Assembly (NCBI GenBank): GCA_013298945.1
Contig: JAAFJR010000001.1
Span: 558,001-622,000, forward strand
Source: Polaromonas sp.
Lineage (GTDB): Bacteria > Pseudomonadota > Gammaproteobacteria > Burkholderiales > Burkholderiaceae_C
Reading direction: 5' to 3'
Length of the DNA stretch: 64,000 nt
The position numbers and the translations under genes were made by a program. Below, piece after piece: positions 17,050 through 26,115 of the stretch (position 1 is the stretch's first letter; each line of letters opens with the position of its first letter). The notes beneath the pieces were generated by a model that searched no databases, was not told the DNA's origin, and saw nothing but the letters and a program-made list of their open reading frames with translations.

Positions 17050-18318
17050 TTAAAACCGTTCAATCGACATGGCGCTGACATCGACATCAGGCGGGCGTTT
17101 GGTAATCAAATCCGCCAAAACCCGCGCACTGCCACAGCTCAGCGCCCAGCCGCTGGCGCCGTGCCCCAAATTCAGCCAAATATTGGGCACGCCGCTAGCG
17201 CCTAAAACTGGTGGGCCATCAGGCAGCATGGGTCTAGCGCCTTTCCATTCGGTCACGCTGGCACCCATGTTGGAGATGTGTGCCGCGCCAGGAAACCAAT
17301 CTTGAAGCACTTTATACAGCGTTGAAATCGCGCTGACTGGCTTGTTGTCAAGCGAACCGCCAATTTCAGCACTACCCGCCACGCGAACGCGGTTGCCCAT
17401 GCGCGATATCGCGACTTTGTAGCGTTCGTCCATCACAGCGCTGCGCGGCGCATTGAGTGGCTCGCGAATGGCTGCGCTGATGGCGTAGCCGTAAACTGGG
17501 ACGAGAGGTAACTTGCGTTTGAGTGGTTTTATGAGCGGCTTCAACAGATCGCGGCTAGCCACACCCGCGCACATGACGACAGCATCAAACGTACGTGGGG
17601 TGTCTTCTTTTGCTATATTTATAATAGCGAATTTGGAAGATGATACGCCGACTACAGCCGTATTCATCTCGTATTTAACGCCTAGTTTTTGCGACTCCGC
17701 TTTGAGCAGCAAAGTGAACTCACGGCAGTTGCCTACTTCGTCGTTGGGTAAATGTACAGCGCCCAAAAATACGTTGTCAGGGTTCAGGGCGGGCTCGATC
17801 AAGCGAGCTTCTTGGGCATCGACTTCTTTGAATGGGACACCAGCTTCGCGTAAAACTTGCAAATTTGGCTGCATCAAAACACTGTCTTTGGCGCTGCGCA
17901 GAAGCACCATCAAGCCGTCATTGCGCTCAAATTCCAATGACAAATCGGCGGTAATGGCGTGCAAACGGTCGCGACTGTAGCTGGCAAGTGCTTGCATGCG
18001 GCTGCGGTTGGCGAGGTAGGTTTCCAGCTTGCAGGCACGCCATGCTTGCCACAACCAGGCTAAGTCGTTGTTGGATAAAGGAAATTTAATTTTTACAGGC
18101 GCGTGACGGCTAAAAAGTTGCTTGAAAACCTTGAAAGGCATGCCCGGAGCGGCCCAAGGGGCGGCATAGCCGGGTGCGATGATGCCTGCATTGGCAAAAC
18201 TGGATTCGACGGCGATGGAGGCGTTGCGCTCAAAAACGGTGACGTCGTGGCCGTCACACGCCAGCTCATACGCTGTGGTGACGCCGATGACGCCTGCGCC
18301 AACTATGGCAATTTTCAT
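17050..18318 (-). CDS. dadA: D-amino acid dehydrogenase, DadA family
   Basis: FAD-dependent membrane-associated oxidation of D-amino acids to keto acids, feeding the respiratory chain. N-terminal Rossmann motif IAIVGAGVIGVTTAYELA with the acidic end VTVFER; SSFANAGIIAPGYAAPWAAPG; and the C-terminal WKGARPMLPDGPPVLG and LNLGHGASGWALSCGSA are all family signatures. 422 residues, near the usual length. Residues about 220-235 (GVSSSKFAIINIAK) fall on an AIK element copy. No alanine racemase gene or lrp-like regulator is adjacent, so catabolic context is not supported here. The upstream region is shared with the divergent rpsB promoter. Confidence 0.9.
   Translation of the reverse strand: MKIAIVGAGVIGVTTAYELACDGHDVTVFERNASIAVESSFANAGIIAPGYAAPWAAPGMPFKVFKQLFSRHAPVKIKFPLSNNDLAWLWQAWRACKLETYLANRSRMQALASYSRDRLHAITADLSLEFERNDGLMVLLRSAKDSVLMQPNLQVLREAGVPFKEVDAQEARLIEPALNPDNVFLGAVHLPNDEVGNCREFTLLLKAESQKLGVKYEMNTAVVGVSSSKFAIINIAKEDTPRTFDAVVMCAGVASRDLLKPLIKPLKRKLPLVPVYGYAISAAIREPLNAPRSAVMDERYKVAISRMGNRVRVAGSAEIGGSLDNKPVSAISTLYKVLQDWFPGAAHISNMGASVTEWKGARPMLPDGPPVLGASGVPNIWLNLGHGASGWALSCGSARVLADLITKRPPDVDVSAMSIERF
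17612..17659 (+). repeat. AIK element copy inside dadA
   Basis: Plus strand: GCTATATTTATAATAGC palindrome, 14 diverged bases, then ATACGCCGACTACAGCC. The spacing equals that of the other copies. The host gene is on the minus strand and reads the same frame as the lpxB, aquaporin, DUF4149 and trmH copies (FAIINIA against AIKFIA). Confidence 0.7.
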
Positions 18319-18416
18319 GGATAAATACGGTATTTCTGAACGGGATATTAGGTGAAGGTCAACATGAAGGCATTAAAATCCATGCTTAGTCAGATTATCG
18401 TAGATAAAGAGCGCCA

Positions 18417-18425
18417 TGCTATAAT
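18417..18425 (+). promoter_or_regulatory. Extended -10 promoter of rpsB
   Basis: TGCTATAAT matches the extended -10 plus perfect TATAAT. No good -35 hexamer is seen at the usual spacing, which is tolerated by extended -10 promoters. Transcription would begin near 18432, giving a leader of about 160 bases before rpsB. Confidence 0.6.
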
Positions 18426-18431
18426 TGACAG

Positions 18432-18591
18432 GCTTTACCAGCTATGCATATCACTGTGCTAAGAGGGTGAAGTTATTCGCGAATCCGTCCATTCAAGGTG
18501 TTGCGCAAAAGAAGTTGAAATTATTTCAAAATTTTTTGTCACAAATGGGGCGGATTTTAGACCTAACCTTTTGATTTAATTGGAATTAATC
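18432..18591 (+). promoter_or_regulatory. Structured 5' leader of rpsB-tsf
   Basis: The leader contains a long-range 9-base complement: AATCCGTCC at 18482-18490 pairs with GGGCGGATT at 18548-18556 (one G-U pair), 36 bases before the start codon. In gammaproteobacteria S2 represses its own operon through a leader structure. Whether this is an equivalent autoregulatory element is inference. Confidence 0.4.
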
Positions 18592-19347
18592 ATGTCAGTA
18601 ACCATGCGTGAAATGCTAGATGCGGGCGTTCATTTCGGACACCAAACTCGTTTCTGGAACCCTAAGATGGCCCCGTTTATTTTCGGCCATCGCAACAAAA
18701 TTCACATCATCAACTTGGAAAAATCGCTCCCGATGTTCCAAGAGGCTACTAAGTTTGTGCGTCAATTGACGGCAAACGGCGGTACCGTTTTGATGGTTGG
18801 CACCAAGCGTCAAGCACGCGAAATTTTGTCTACAGAAGCGTTACGCGCTGGCGTGCCTTTCGTTGACCAGCGTTGGTTGGGCGGCATGATGACCAACTTC
18901 AAAACGGTCAAAATCTCTCTCAAGCGTTTGAAAGAAATGAAAGTTCAGCAAGAAGCTGGCTTGGACGCTTTGAGCAAAAAAGAACAACTCATGTTCTCCC
19001 GCGAAATGGCCAAGCTTGAGCGTGATATGGGCGGCATTCAGGATATGACTGGTTTGCCAGATGCGATTTTTGTGATTGACGTCGGTTACCACAAAATTGC
19101 TATCCAAGAAGCTCGCAAACTAGGCATTCCATTGATTGGTGTGGTTGATACCAACCATTCACCAGAAGGCATCGACTACATCATTCCAGGTAACGATGAC
19201 TCATCTAAAGCTGTTGCTTTGTATGCGCGCGGTATCGCTGATGCGATCATTGAAGGTCGTAACAACCGCTCCAATGAAGTTGTGAAAGCTGCCAAGCCTG
19301 AAGGCGCAGACGAGTTTGTAGAAGTTGAAGAGGCATCTGCGGCATAA
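18592..19347 (+). CDS. rpsB: 30S ribosomal protein S2
   Basis: Ribosomal protein S2, 251 residues, late-assembling protein of the small subunit. The N-terminus [20 protein letters not shown] and the [24 protein letters not shown] and [21 protein letters not shown] blocks are universal for S2. The start is the ATG at 18592; the frame is open four codons further to a TTG but the conserved start is clear. First gene of a long rightward run. A hairpin with T-run follows before tsf, so S2 and EF-Ts levels can be set separately. Confidence 0.99.
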   Translation: MSVTMREMLDAGVHFGHQTRFWNPKMAPFIFGHRNKIHIINLEKSLPMFQEATKFVRQLTANGGTVLMVGTKRQAREILSTEALRAGVPFVDQRWLGGMMTNFKTVKISLKRLKEMKVQQEAGLDALSKKEQLMFSREMAKLERDMGGIQDMTGLPDAIFVIDVGYHKIAIQEARKLGIPLIGVVDTNHSPEGIDYIIPGNDDSSKAVALYARGIADAIIEGRNNRSNEVVKAAKPEGADEFVEVEEASAA

Positions 19348-19388
19348 GTCAAGGTTTATGCCCTCGCTTAGATTGAACTAAGCAGAAA

Positions 19389-19416
19389 AGAGGGGCACTT
19401 GTTGCCCTCTTTTTTT
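19389..19416 (+). terminator. Hairpin with T-run between rpsB and tsf
   Basis: AGAGGGGCA (one bulged G) pairs with TGCCCTCT around CTTGT, followed by seven T. It should end a fraction of rpsB transcripts or act as an attenuator before tsf, 42 bases downstream. Confidence 0.75.
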
Positions 19417-19457
19417 AACCAAAATTTTAATATTTGAATATTGAGTAGGAGTTAGAT

Positions 19458-20384
19458 ATGACCACAATCACCGCCAGCATGGTAGCCGCTTTGCGTGCCA
19501 AGACCGATGCCCCAATGATGGAATGCAAAAAAGCCCTGACAGAAGCTGCAGGCGACATGGACAAAGCAGAAGAGTTGCTGCGCGTCAAGCTCGGCAGCAA
19601 AGCCAGCAAAGCTTCTGACCGTATCACCGCTGAAGGCGTTGTGATGTGCAGCGTGAATGGTTCAACTGGTGCAATGCTTGAAGTCAACTGCGAAACTGAC
19701 TTCGTGACTAAGAACGACAGTTTCTTGGGTTTGGCGCAAGCTGCTGCAGATTTGATCGCAATGCACAACCCAGCTGATATTGCTGCTTTGGGCGCGTTAC
19801 CTTACAGCTTGGATGGCTTTGGCCCAACTTTAGAAGATGTGCGCAAAGGATTGATCGGCAAAATCGGTGAAAACATGAGCTTCCGCCGTTTCAAGCACTC
19901 TGCAACTGGGGCTAAATTGGCAACTTACTTGCACGGCACGCGTATTGGTGTGGTCGTTGAGTTTGAGGGTGATGATGCTGCAGCCAAAGATGTCGCTATG
20001 CATATTGCTGCGATGAAGCCAGTGTCATTGTCGAGTGCTGATGTGCCTGCAGAATTGGTCGCTAAAGAGCGTTCAGTCGCTGCTGCTAAAGCGGCTGAAG
20101 ATGCTGCTGTTGCAATAGCAGCTGGAAAGCCAGTGCAGTCTGACGAAATCGTGGCGAAGCGTATCGAAGGCGGCGTGCAGAAATTCTTGAAAGAGGTTTC
20201 TTTGTACGATCAAGTCTTCGTGAAAGCCGCAGACGGTAAGCAAACTGTGGCTGCTATGTTAAAAGACAAAGCCACGACCATCAAGGGTTTCACCCTTTAT
20301 GTGGTCGGCGAAGGTATTGAGAAGAAGGTTGACGACTTCGCGGCTGAAGTGGCTGCACAAGTTGCTGCTGCTTCTAAAGCATAA
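19458..20384 (+). CDS. tsf: Elongation factor Ts
   Basis: Nucleotide exchange factor for EF-Tu. 308 residues, slightly longer than the E. coli protein. Seen: N-terminal UBA-like domain ([29 protein letters not shown]), the TDFVTKN motif that contacts EF-Tu, and the core [12 protein letters not shown] and [11 protein letters not shown] blocks. A TAGGAG Shine-Dalgarno precedes the ATG. It lies between the rpsB terminator and pyrH, in the order conserved across most bacteria. The middle segment has an alanine-rich linker ([17 protein letters not shown]). Confidence 0.99.
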   Translation: MTTITASMVAALRAKTDAPMMECKKALTEAAGDMDKAEELLRVKLGSKASKASDRITAEGVVMCSVNGSTGAMLEVNCETDFVTKNDSFLGLAQAAADLIAMHNPADIAALGALPYSLDGFGPTLEDVRKGLIGKIGENMSFRRFKHSATGAKLATYLHGTRIGVVVEFEGDDAAAKDVAMHIAAMKPVSLSSADVPAELVAKERSVAAAKAAEDAAVAIAAGKPVQSDEIVAKRIEGGVQKFLKEVSLYDQVFVKAADGKQTVAAMLKDKATTIKGFTLYVVGEGIEKKVDDFAAEVAAQVAAASKA

Positions 20385-20451
20385 GTTTTTTAGATTCGTT
20401 CTACGTTCTAGTAACCCAAAAAACATCATCATCAACCTAAAGGAGTCGTCT

Positions 20452-21192
20452 ATGTCTGAGCCAATGCCAGCGAACAATGCACCCGCTTATAAGCGGATTT
20501 TGTTGAAATTGTCTGGTGAGGCTTTGATGGGGGACGATGCCTTTGGTATCAACCGCGCCACGATAGTGCGCATGGTTGAAGAGATTGCTGAAGTCACACG
20601 CATGGGTGTTGAAGTGGCTGTGGTTATTGGTGGTGGTAATATTTTCCGTGGTGTTGCAGGTGGTTCGGTTGGTATGGATCGCGCTACTGCAGATTACATG
20701 GGTATGTTGGCCACGGTGATGAATGCATTGGCCTTGGGCGACACCATGAACAAGGCAGGTTTAACGGCCCGTGTGATGTCGGCGATTGCCATTGAACAAG
20801 TCGTCGAGCCTTACATTCGCCCGAAAGCATTGCAATACTTGGAAGAAGGCAAGGTCGTCATCTTTGCTGCGGGAACTGGAAATCCATTTTTCACAACAGA
20901 TACTGCTGCCGCTTTGCGTGGTGCAGAAATAGGTGCAGAAATCGTGCTCAAAGCCACTAAAGTAGATGGTGTCTACACTGCTGATCCAAAGAAAGACCCA
21001 AGCGCTACGCGCTATGAGCGCTTGAGTTTTGATGAGGCCATGACAAAAAATCTTGGCATCATGGATGCAGCCGCGTTTGCTGTTTGCCGTGAACAAAAAT
21101 TACCCATCAAAGTGTTCTCTATCTTTAAACATGGGGCATTGAAACGCGTCGTGTTGGGTGAAAATGAAGGCACTTTGGTCTTCGCTTCCTAA
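20452..21192 (+). CDS. pyrH: Uridylate kinase
   Basis: Phosphorylates UMP to UDP with ATP; hexameric and specific to bacteria. 246 residues from the ATG at 20452, which has an AAAGGAG Shine-Dalgarno; the frame is open far upstream but overlaps tsf without conservation. Motifs: [14 protein letters not shown] (ATP site), [11 protein letters not shown], and [19 protein letters not shown]. Part of the tsf-pyrH-frr-uppS-cdsA group. The sequence gives no sign of altered regulation. Confidence 0.98.
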   Translation: MSEPMPANNAPAYKRILLKLSGEALMGDDAFGINRATIVRMVEEIAEVTRMGVEVAVVIGGGNIFRGVAGGSVGMDRATADYMGMLATVMNALALGDTMNKAGLTARVMSAIAIEQVVEPYIRPKALQYLEEGKVVIFAAGTGNPFFTTDTAAALRGAEIGAEIVLKATKVDGVYTADPKKDPSATRYERLSFDEAMTKNLGIMDAAAFAVCREQKLPIKVFSIFKHGALKRVVLGENEGTLVFAS

Positions 21193-21239
21193 TAGTCATT
21201 TCGTCAATTAATCTTAGAAATTAAAGTTAAAGGTGCGTT

Positions 21240-21800
21240 ATGCCAACTAGCCAAATAAAAGCACAAGCAGAAACCAAGATGGATCAATCCATCGCAGCGT
21301 TTAAAAACAACATCAGCAAAATCCGCACAGGTCGTGCCAGCCCAGCTTTGTTAGAAAGCGTGCAAGTCGATTACTACGGCAACCCAACGCCGATCAGCCA
21401 GGTGGCTAATTTGTCCATGATCGACTCGCGTACTGTGGGTGTTCAGCCTTGGGAAAAAGGTATGGGCGCCAAGATTGAAAAAGCGATTCGCGACAGTGAC
21501 TTGGGTTTAAACCCATCCAGTATGGGCGATTTGATTCGCGTGCCTATGCCGATGATGAGCGAAGAGCGTCGTAAAGAGATGACCAAGCTGGTTCGAAATG
21601 AAGGCGAAAACTCCAAAATTGCCATTCGCAATATACGCCGGGATGCGAACGAGAGTATCAAAAAACTTGTAAAAGAAAAAGAAGCTTCAGAAGACGATCA
21701 AAAACGTACTGAAACTGAGATTCAAAAAGTAACTGACCGCCACATCATCACGATTGACCAGCTAGTTGCAGCCAAAGAACAAGAAATCATGGCTGTTTAG
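21240..21800 (+). CDS. frr: Ribosome recycling factor
   Basis: Releases the post-termination ribosome together with EF-G. 186 residues, standard length. The helical start ([30 protein letters not shown]), the [23 protein letters not shown] beta domain and the return helix ([23 protein letters not shown]...) are all present. Starts 47 bases after pyrH with an AAGG-type ribosome site. No deviations seen. Confidence 0.98.
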   Translation: MPTSQIKAQAETKMDQSIAAFKNNISKIRTGRASPALLESVQVDYYGNPTPISQVANLSMIDSRTVGVQPWEKGMGAKIEKAIRDSDLGLNPSSMGDLIRVPMPMMSEERRKEMTKLVRNEGENSKIAIRNIRRDANESIKKLVKEKEASEDDQKRTETEIQKVTDRHIITIDQLVAAKEQEIMAV

Positions 21801-21837
21801 GTTTCTTTTGCCATTTACTCCTTTTTTATCACTTTAA

Positions 21838-22557
21838 ATGGCAACAGACAGTCGCGTACCAAACCATATTGCTATCGTCATGGATGGCAATGGTCGCTGG
21901 GCAAATCGGCGTTTTTTACCGCGCGTTGCAGGTCATAAGCAAGGTGTTGATGCCTTGCATGAATGCGTTAAAGCCTGTGCTGAGCGGGGCGTAAAAGTGC
22001 TGACGGTGTTTGCCTTTTCATCTGAAAACTGGGAGAGACCCGCGGATGAAGTTTCAGGGTTGATGGAATTATTGGCAAAAGCACTCGCACGCGAGGTGGC
22101 GCAACTCAGTAAAGACGGTGTGCAAATTCATTTCATTGGTGAGCGTGATAGTTTGTCTGACAGTTTAAAACGAGGTTTTGAGCAGGCTGAAACTGCCACA
22201 GCACACAATTCGAAGCTGATTTTCAATATTTGCTTTAATTATGGTGGTCGCTGGGATATTGCCCAAGCTGCTGCAAAATTAGTAGCTAAAGGCCTCAGCA
22301 TTACAGCGGCTAATATGAGTTTAGTGATGTCATTGGCACATGTGGCCGATCCAGATTTGGTTATCCGTACGGGAGGGGAGCAGCGTCTCAGTAACTTCTT
22401 GCTATGGCAAACTGCATACTCTGAGCTGTATTTCAGTGATAAATTGTGGCCAGATTTTGATGCGTCTGCTTTAGATGAAGCGATTGATGAATTTAACCAG
22501 CGGGAACGTCGATTTGGTAAAACGTCTGAGCAAATTCAATCTAAGTCGACAGTTTAA
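21838..22557 (+). CDS. uppS: Undecaprenyl pyrophosphate synthase (cis-prenyltransferase)
   Basis: Condenses isopentenyl diphosphate onto farnesyl diphosphate to make C55 undecaprenyl diphosphate, the carrier that UppP (left edge of the window) recycles. 239 residues. Motifs: IAIVMDGNGRWA with the catalytic Asp, GHKQGV, FAFSSENWERP, NICFNYGGRWDI and DLVIRTGGEQRLSNFLLWQTAYSELYF. The linker after GGRWDI (AAKLVAKGLSITAANMSL) is somewhat unusual and weakly resembles the AIK element at the DNA level, which I did not accept. Membrane-associated cytosolic enzyme, in the usual place before cdsA. Confidence 0.97.
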   Translation: MATDSRVPNHIAIVMDGNGRWANRRFLPRVAGHKQGVDALHECVKACAERGVKVLTVFAFSSENWERPADEVSGLMELLAKALAREVAQLSKDGVQIHFIGERDSLSDSLKRGFEQAETATAHNSKLIFNICFNYGGRWDIAQAAAKLVAKGLSITAANMSLVMSLAHVADPDLVIRTGGEQRLSNFLLWQTAYSELYFSDKLWPDFDASALDEAIDEFNQRERRFGKTSEQIQSKSTV

Positions 22558-22631
22558 TACTGTGTGATGGATTGACACAATCAGCGATTTGCCTTACCAG
22601 ATTTAATACACAAAAGAACACAAAGGCGAAA

Positions 22632-23483
22632 ATGCTTAAACAACGCGTCATCACCGCCTTAATCATGTTGGCCATCGTGCTGCCGACATTGTTTTTCAGA
22701 AGTCCATGGCCTTTTTGTGCTTTAGCATTGCTTTTTATAGCAGCGGGTGCATGGGAGTGGGCTAAATTGAATGGTATGAAGTCGGCTGGTGCAATTTATT
22801 TTGCGGGTCTATTTATCATTCTGGCTGCGATAGGCTGGTACATGGGCTTTATTGACCGACCACTGCGTATGGTTTGGATATTAGCCAGCGGTTTTTGGGT
22901 ACTTATCAGTGCATGGTTACTAAAAACGGGCGTATCTGGTTGGACGCAAATTCCGGTGACTTTAAGACGTATCGGTGGCATGCTTGCGCTTTTATTAGCG
23001 TGGTTGGCTGTTGCGCAAGCGCGTGTTCAAGGCGTTAACTTTTTGATGTCAGTGTTGACGCTGGTTTGGGTAGCCGATAGTTTTGCCTATTTCGCTGGTA
23101 GAACTTGGGGTGGAAAATTCACTGTTAACAAGCTTGCGCCTAGCATCAGCCCTGGTAAAAGTTGGGAAGGTGTTTGGGGTGGTGTGTTTGGGGTATTCTT
23201 GCTTGCGATGACATGGGTATGGGCTGACAGTCATTGGCAAACTGCTGTGCCAAGTTTGTACTCTCGGTTGCAAGGCCAACATTTAGTTTTAATGGCAATA
23301 GCCTTGCTGTTTTTAACGGCTATGAGTGTGGTTGGTGATTTGATTGAGTCCTTGATCAAACGTAGCGCTGGCGTGAAAGATTCGAGTGGCTTGTTACCAG
23401 GTCACGGCGGTGTGCTAGACCGTGTTGACGCGCTCTTGCCAACGCTGCCAATTGCCATGATGTTGGTTTCTTTGGTGAATTGA
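22632..23483 (+). CDS. cdsA: Phosphatidate cytidylyltransferase
   Basis: Makes CDP-diacylglycerol from phosphatidic acid and CTP, the branch point for phosphatidylethanolamine and phosphatidylglycerol. About 283 residues from the ATG at 22632, chosen because MLKQRVITALIMLAIV is the family start; the frame is open 60 bases further. About seven to eight membrane helices and the C-terminal CDP-alcohol signature VGDLIESLIKRSAGVKDSS...PGHGGVLDRVD. Same operon as uppS. It joins the lipid theme of the right-hand part only by pathway, not by regulation seen here. Confidence 0.96.
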   Translation: MLKQRVITALIMLAIVLPTLFFRSPWPFCALALLFIAAGAWEWAKLNGMKSAGAIYFAGLFIILAAIGWYMGFIDRPLRMVWILASGFWVLISAWLLKTGVSGWTQIPVTLRRIGGMLALLLAWLAVAQARVQGVNFLMSVLTLVWVADSFAYFAGRTWGGKFTVNKLAPSISPGKSWEGVWGGVFGVFLLAMTWVWADSHWQTAVPSLYSRLQGQHLVLMAIALLFLTAMSVVGDLIESLIKRSAGVKDSSGLLPGHGGVLDRVDALLPTLPIAMMLVSLVN

Positions 23484-23507
23484 TTGATATATCAAACAGC
23501 ACATTTA

Positions 23508-24728
23508 ATGACGAATTCAATGACGCATCTAATTAATAAGCAGCGCATAGCCATACTTGGCTCAACGGGTTCTATCGGTACCAATACGCTGGATGTTATT
23601 GCAAGGCATCCAGACCGATTTGAGGTTTTTGCACTGACAGCGTCTACTCAAGTTGACTTGATGCTAGCTCAAATTATCCAGTTCAAGCCTAAATTTGCAA
23701 TCATGGCTAGTATTGAGCATGGTAAAGAGTTGGCTCGATTGGTGAGGTTGAATTCGCTATCAGTAGAAGTATTATGGGGATCATTAGCTATTGAAAATAT
23801 AGCAAAACATGAATCTGTTGATGTGGTGATGGCTGCCATTGTTGGCGCGGCTGGACTGGCACCTTGCTTGGCAGCGGCAAGTGCGGGGAAAAGGCTTTTG
23901 TTGGCAAACAAAGAAGCCTTGGTTGTGGGAGCGGAGTTGTTTTTAGACGTTGTCAAATCTGGTGGTGCAACGTTGTTGCCGATTGATAGTGAGCATTCAG
24001 CGATTTTTCAGTGTTTGCCTAGTGATCGAGGTACGTGGGCAAGTAGTGTTAAGAAAATCATCTTGACGGCTTCGGGGGGGCCTTTTCGCACACGTGAAAT
24101 TTCCACTTTGAGTTCTGTAACACCAATTGAGGCATGCGCACACCCTAATTGGGTCATGGGTCGAAAAATCTCCGTAGATTCAGCAACCATGATGAACAAA
24201 GCGCTAGAAGTTATCGAGGCGAAATATTTGTTCAACGTTGAACTTAGTCAAATCGAAGTAGTTATACACCCACAAAGTGTGATTCATTCTATGGTGCAAT
24301 TTCGTGATGCCTCGGTACTTGCGCAGCTTGGTACACCCGATATGCGAGGTCCGATTGCTTATGGACTGTCTTGGCCCAATCGCATAGAAAATGGTGCTTC
24401 AGCAATTGATTTTAAAAACTTATCTGCGATGACTTTTGAGGCTATCGATAGCAATAGCCACCCAGAGCGGTTTCCTGGCTTGGCTTTAGCATGGGACGTA
24501 CTACGAGCGCCAGCTGGTACTACCGCCGTGTTAAACGCGGCCAACGAAATTGCGGTGCAAGCGTTTTTGGATGAACGAATCAGGTTTGACCAAATCCATG
24601 GTGTTAATCAATCTACACTTTCTGCCGTTCTGCCTGCGAAGCCTATGAATTTAGGTGATTTGTTGGACATCGATGCGCAGTCTCGGGAAGCCGCGCTAGT
24701 TCAGGTTAAGCGTTTTGAAAAACTTTGA
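23508..24728 (+). CDS. dxr: 1-deoxy-D-xylulose 5-phosphate reductoisomerase
   Basis: NADPH-dependent second step of the MEP isoprenoid pathway. Seen: ILGSTGSIGTNTLDVI (NADPH site), LLANKEALVVGAELF, LPIDSEHSAIFQCL (metal-binding acidic residues), and HPQSVIHSMVQF. About 406 residues from the ATG at 23508; TTG at 23484 or ATG at 23520 are alternatives, none with a strong Shine-Dalgarno. A G7 run at 24074-24080 lies in the conserved ASGGPF region. Residues about 85-99 (SLAIENIAKHES) coincide with a degenerate AIK element stem. One of two non-adjacent isoprenoid steps here, with uppS. Confidence 0.96.
   Translation: MTNSMTHLINKQRIAILGSTGSIGTNTLDVIARHPDRFEVFALTASTQVDLMLAQIIQFKPKFAIMASIEHGKELARLVRLNSLSVEVLWGSLAIENIAKHESVDVVMAAIVGAAGLAPCLAAASAGKRLLLANKEALVVGAELFLDVVKSGGATLLPIDSEHSAIFQCLPSDRGTWASSVKKIILTASGGPFRTREISTLSSVTPIEACAHPNWVMGRKISVDSATMMNKALEVIEAKYLFNVELSQIEVVIHPQSVIHSMVQFRDASVLAQLGTPDMRGPIAYGLSWPNRIENGASAIDFKNLSAMTFEAIDSNSHPERFPGLALAWDVLRAPAGTTAVLNAANEIAVQAFLDERIRFDQIHGVNQSTLSAVLPAKPMNLGDLLDIDAQSREAALVQVKRFEKL
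23760..23803 (-). repeat. Degenerate AIK element copy inside dxr
   Basis: The palindrome GCTATTGAAAATATAGC (23787-23803) is intact, and the flank has a GTATT at the expected distance, but the rest is diverged. It is read in the same frame as the lpxB and trmH copies (LAIENIA). Family members have similar length here, so it may be chance resemblance or an old copy. Confidence 0.4.
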
Positions 24729-24738
24729 ATAATCTAAG

Positions 24739-26115
24739 ATGATGACAGTTCTAGCATTCCTCGCTGCATTGGCATTGCTGATTGCCGTTCATGAGTATGG
24801 TCACTACCGGGTCGCTATAGCATGTGGCGTCAAAGTGTTGAAATTCTCAATAGGATTCGGCAAAACTATTTTTAAGTGGCAATCGAAAGACTCGGATACG
24901 GAGTTCGTCATAGGTATGCTGCCCCTCGGTGGTTTTGTCAAAATGTTAGATGAGCGCGAAGCACCCGTACCAGCGGATCAAAAACATCTGGCGTTCAATA
25001 CGCAGCCCTTGCGCAAACGCGTTGCTATCGTGGCAGCTGGTCCCATTGCCAATTTGGTTTTGGCGATTCTCTTGTATTCGGCTGTGAATTGGATGGGTGT
25101 TGAGGAAGCGAAAGCTATTTTGGCAAGCCCAGTTGCTGGCTCAATCGCGCAGCGAGCTGGTTTAGTGGGTGGTGAGTATGTGCAGCAGGCAAGTTTTGAG
25201 GATGAGGAATTGCATGAAATTCAATCTATGGAAGATTTGCGTTGGCTCGTTACTCGTGGGGCGTTGGATGGTCAAAATGTTAGGTTAGCAGTCGCAACAG
25301 ATGCTAGCTCTCCTACGCGCGAGGTTTTTCTAAATTTAAAACAGCTTGATGTTAAGGAGGTCGATGCACAGTTGTTTCAAAAAATTGGTATCAATGGGCC
25401 TTGGACTAAACCAGTTTTGGGTGACATACAGGCGGAAAGCGCAGCCAAGCGAGCAGGTTTGCAAGTAGGTGACGTTGTTACAAAAGTTGATGATGTGGTT
25501 ATTACTGATGCCCAGCAATTGAGACAATTGATTCGAGAGTCTATAAAAGTCAAAGATCAACAAACCTCAGCGGTAACTAGGAATTGGACAGTTTTACGCT
25601 CCAGCCAATCAATCAACATTTCCATCACTGCGGACATAAAAACTGAAGGAAATCGCCAAATTGGCAGAATTGGTGCATTTGTAGGTACTTTGCCAGAGAT
25701 GACCACCGTGAGTTACGGCTTTTTCGACGGTTTACAAGCCGGCGTTGTCAAAACATGGGATGTGTCTGTGTTGACGTTGAAAATGATGGGCAAAATGCTT
25801 ATTGGACAAGCTTCGCTTAAAAATTTAAGCGGTCCATTGACCATTGCAGACTATGCAGGTAAGTCCGCTAGTTTGGGGTTAACGCCGTATCTTATTTTTC
25901 TCGCCTTAATTAGCGTTAGTTTGGGCGTATTGAATTTGTTACCGCTGCCTGTGTTGGATGGTGGCCATCTGATGTATTATCTCTGGGAAGGCGTGACGGG
26001 GAAAGCAGTTTCCGAACTGTGGACTGAGCGCTTGCAGCGAGGCGGTATTGCCTTGCTTTTTAGTATGATGTTCATAGCGCTTTACAACGATGTGACTAGA
26101 CTATTTGCTATTTAA
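24739..26115 (+). CDS. rseP: RIP metalloprotease RseP
   Basis: Site-2 intramembrane zinc protease that cleaves anti-sigma-E and remnant signal peptides. The active site HEYGH is at residues 18-22 in the first membrane helix (HEFGH in E. coli). Two periplasmic PDZ domains follow, then the LDG motif NLLPLPVLDGGHLMYY in a late helix and a final helix near the C-terminus. 458 residues. The stop codon overlaps the bamA ATG (TAATG), suggesting translational coupling of envelope stress control and outer-membrane assembly, the usual arrangement. Confidence 0.97.
   Translation: MMTVLAFLAALALLIAVHEYGHYRVAIACGVKVLKFSIGFGKTIFKWQSKDSDTEFVIGMLPLGGFVKMLDEREAPVPADQKHLAFNTQPLRKRVAIVAAGPIANLVLAILLYSAVNWMGVEEAKAILASPVAGSIAQRAGLVGGEYVQQASFEDEELHEIQSMEDLRWLVTRGALDGQNVRLAVATDASSPTREVFLNLKQLDVKEVDAQLFQKIGINGPWTKPVLGDIQAESAAKRAGLQVGDVVTKVDDVVITDAQQLRQLIRESIKVKDQQTSAVTRNWTVLRSSQSINISITADIKTEGNRQIGRIGAFVGTLPEMTTVSYGFFDGLQAGVVKTWDVSVLTLKMMGKMLIGQASLKNLSGPLTIADYAGKSASLGLTPYLIFLALISVSLGVLNLLPLPVLDGGHLMYYLWEGVTGKAVSELWTERLQRGGIALLFSMMFIALYNDVTRLFAI

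Noticed and set aside
22272-22325. Possible further AIK element in uppS
   Set aside because: Only scattered agreement (TAGCTAAAGG, AGCGGCTAATA), no intact palindrome and wrong spacing; the protein segment is a naturally variable linker.
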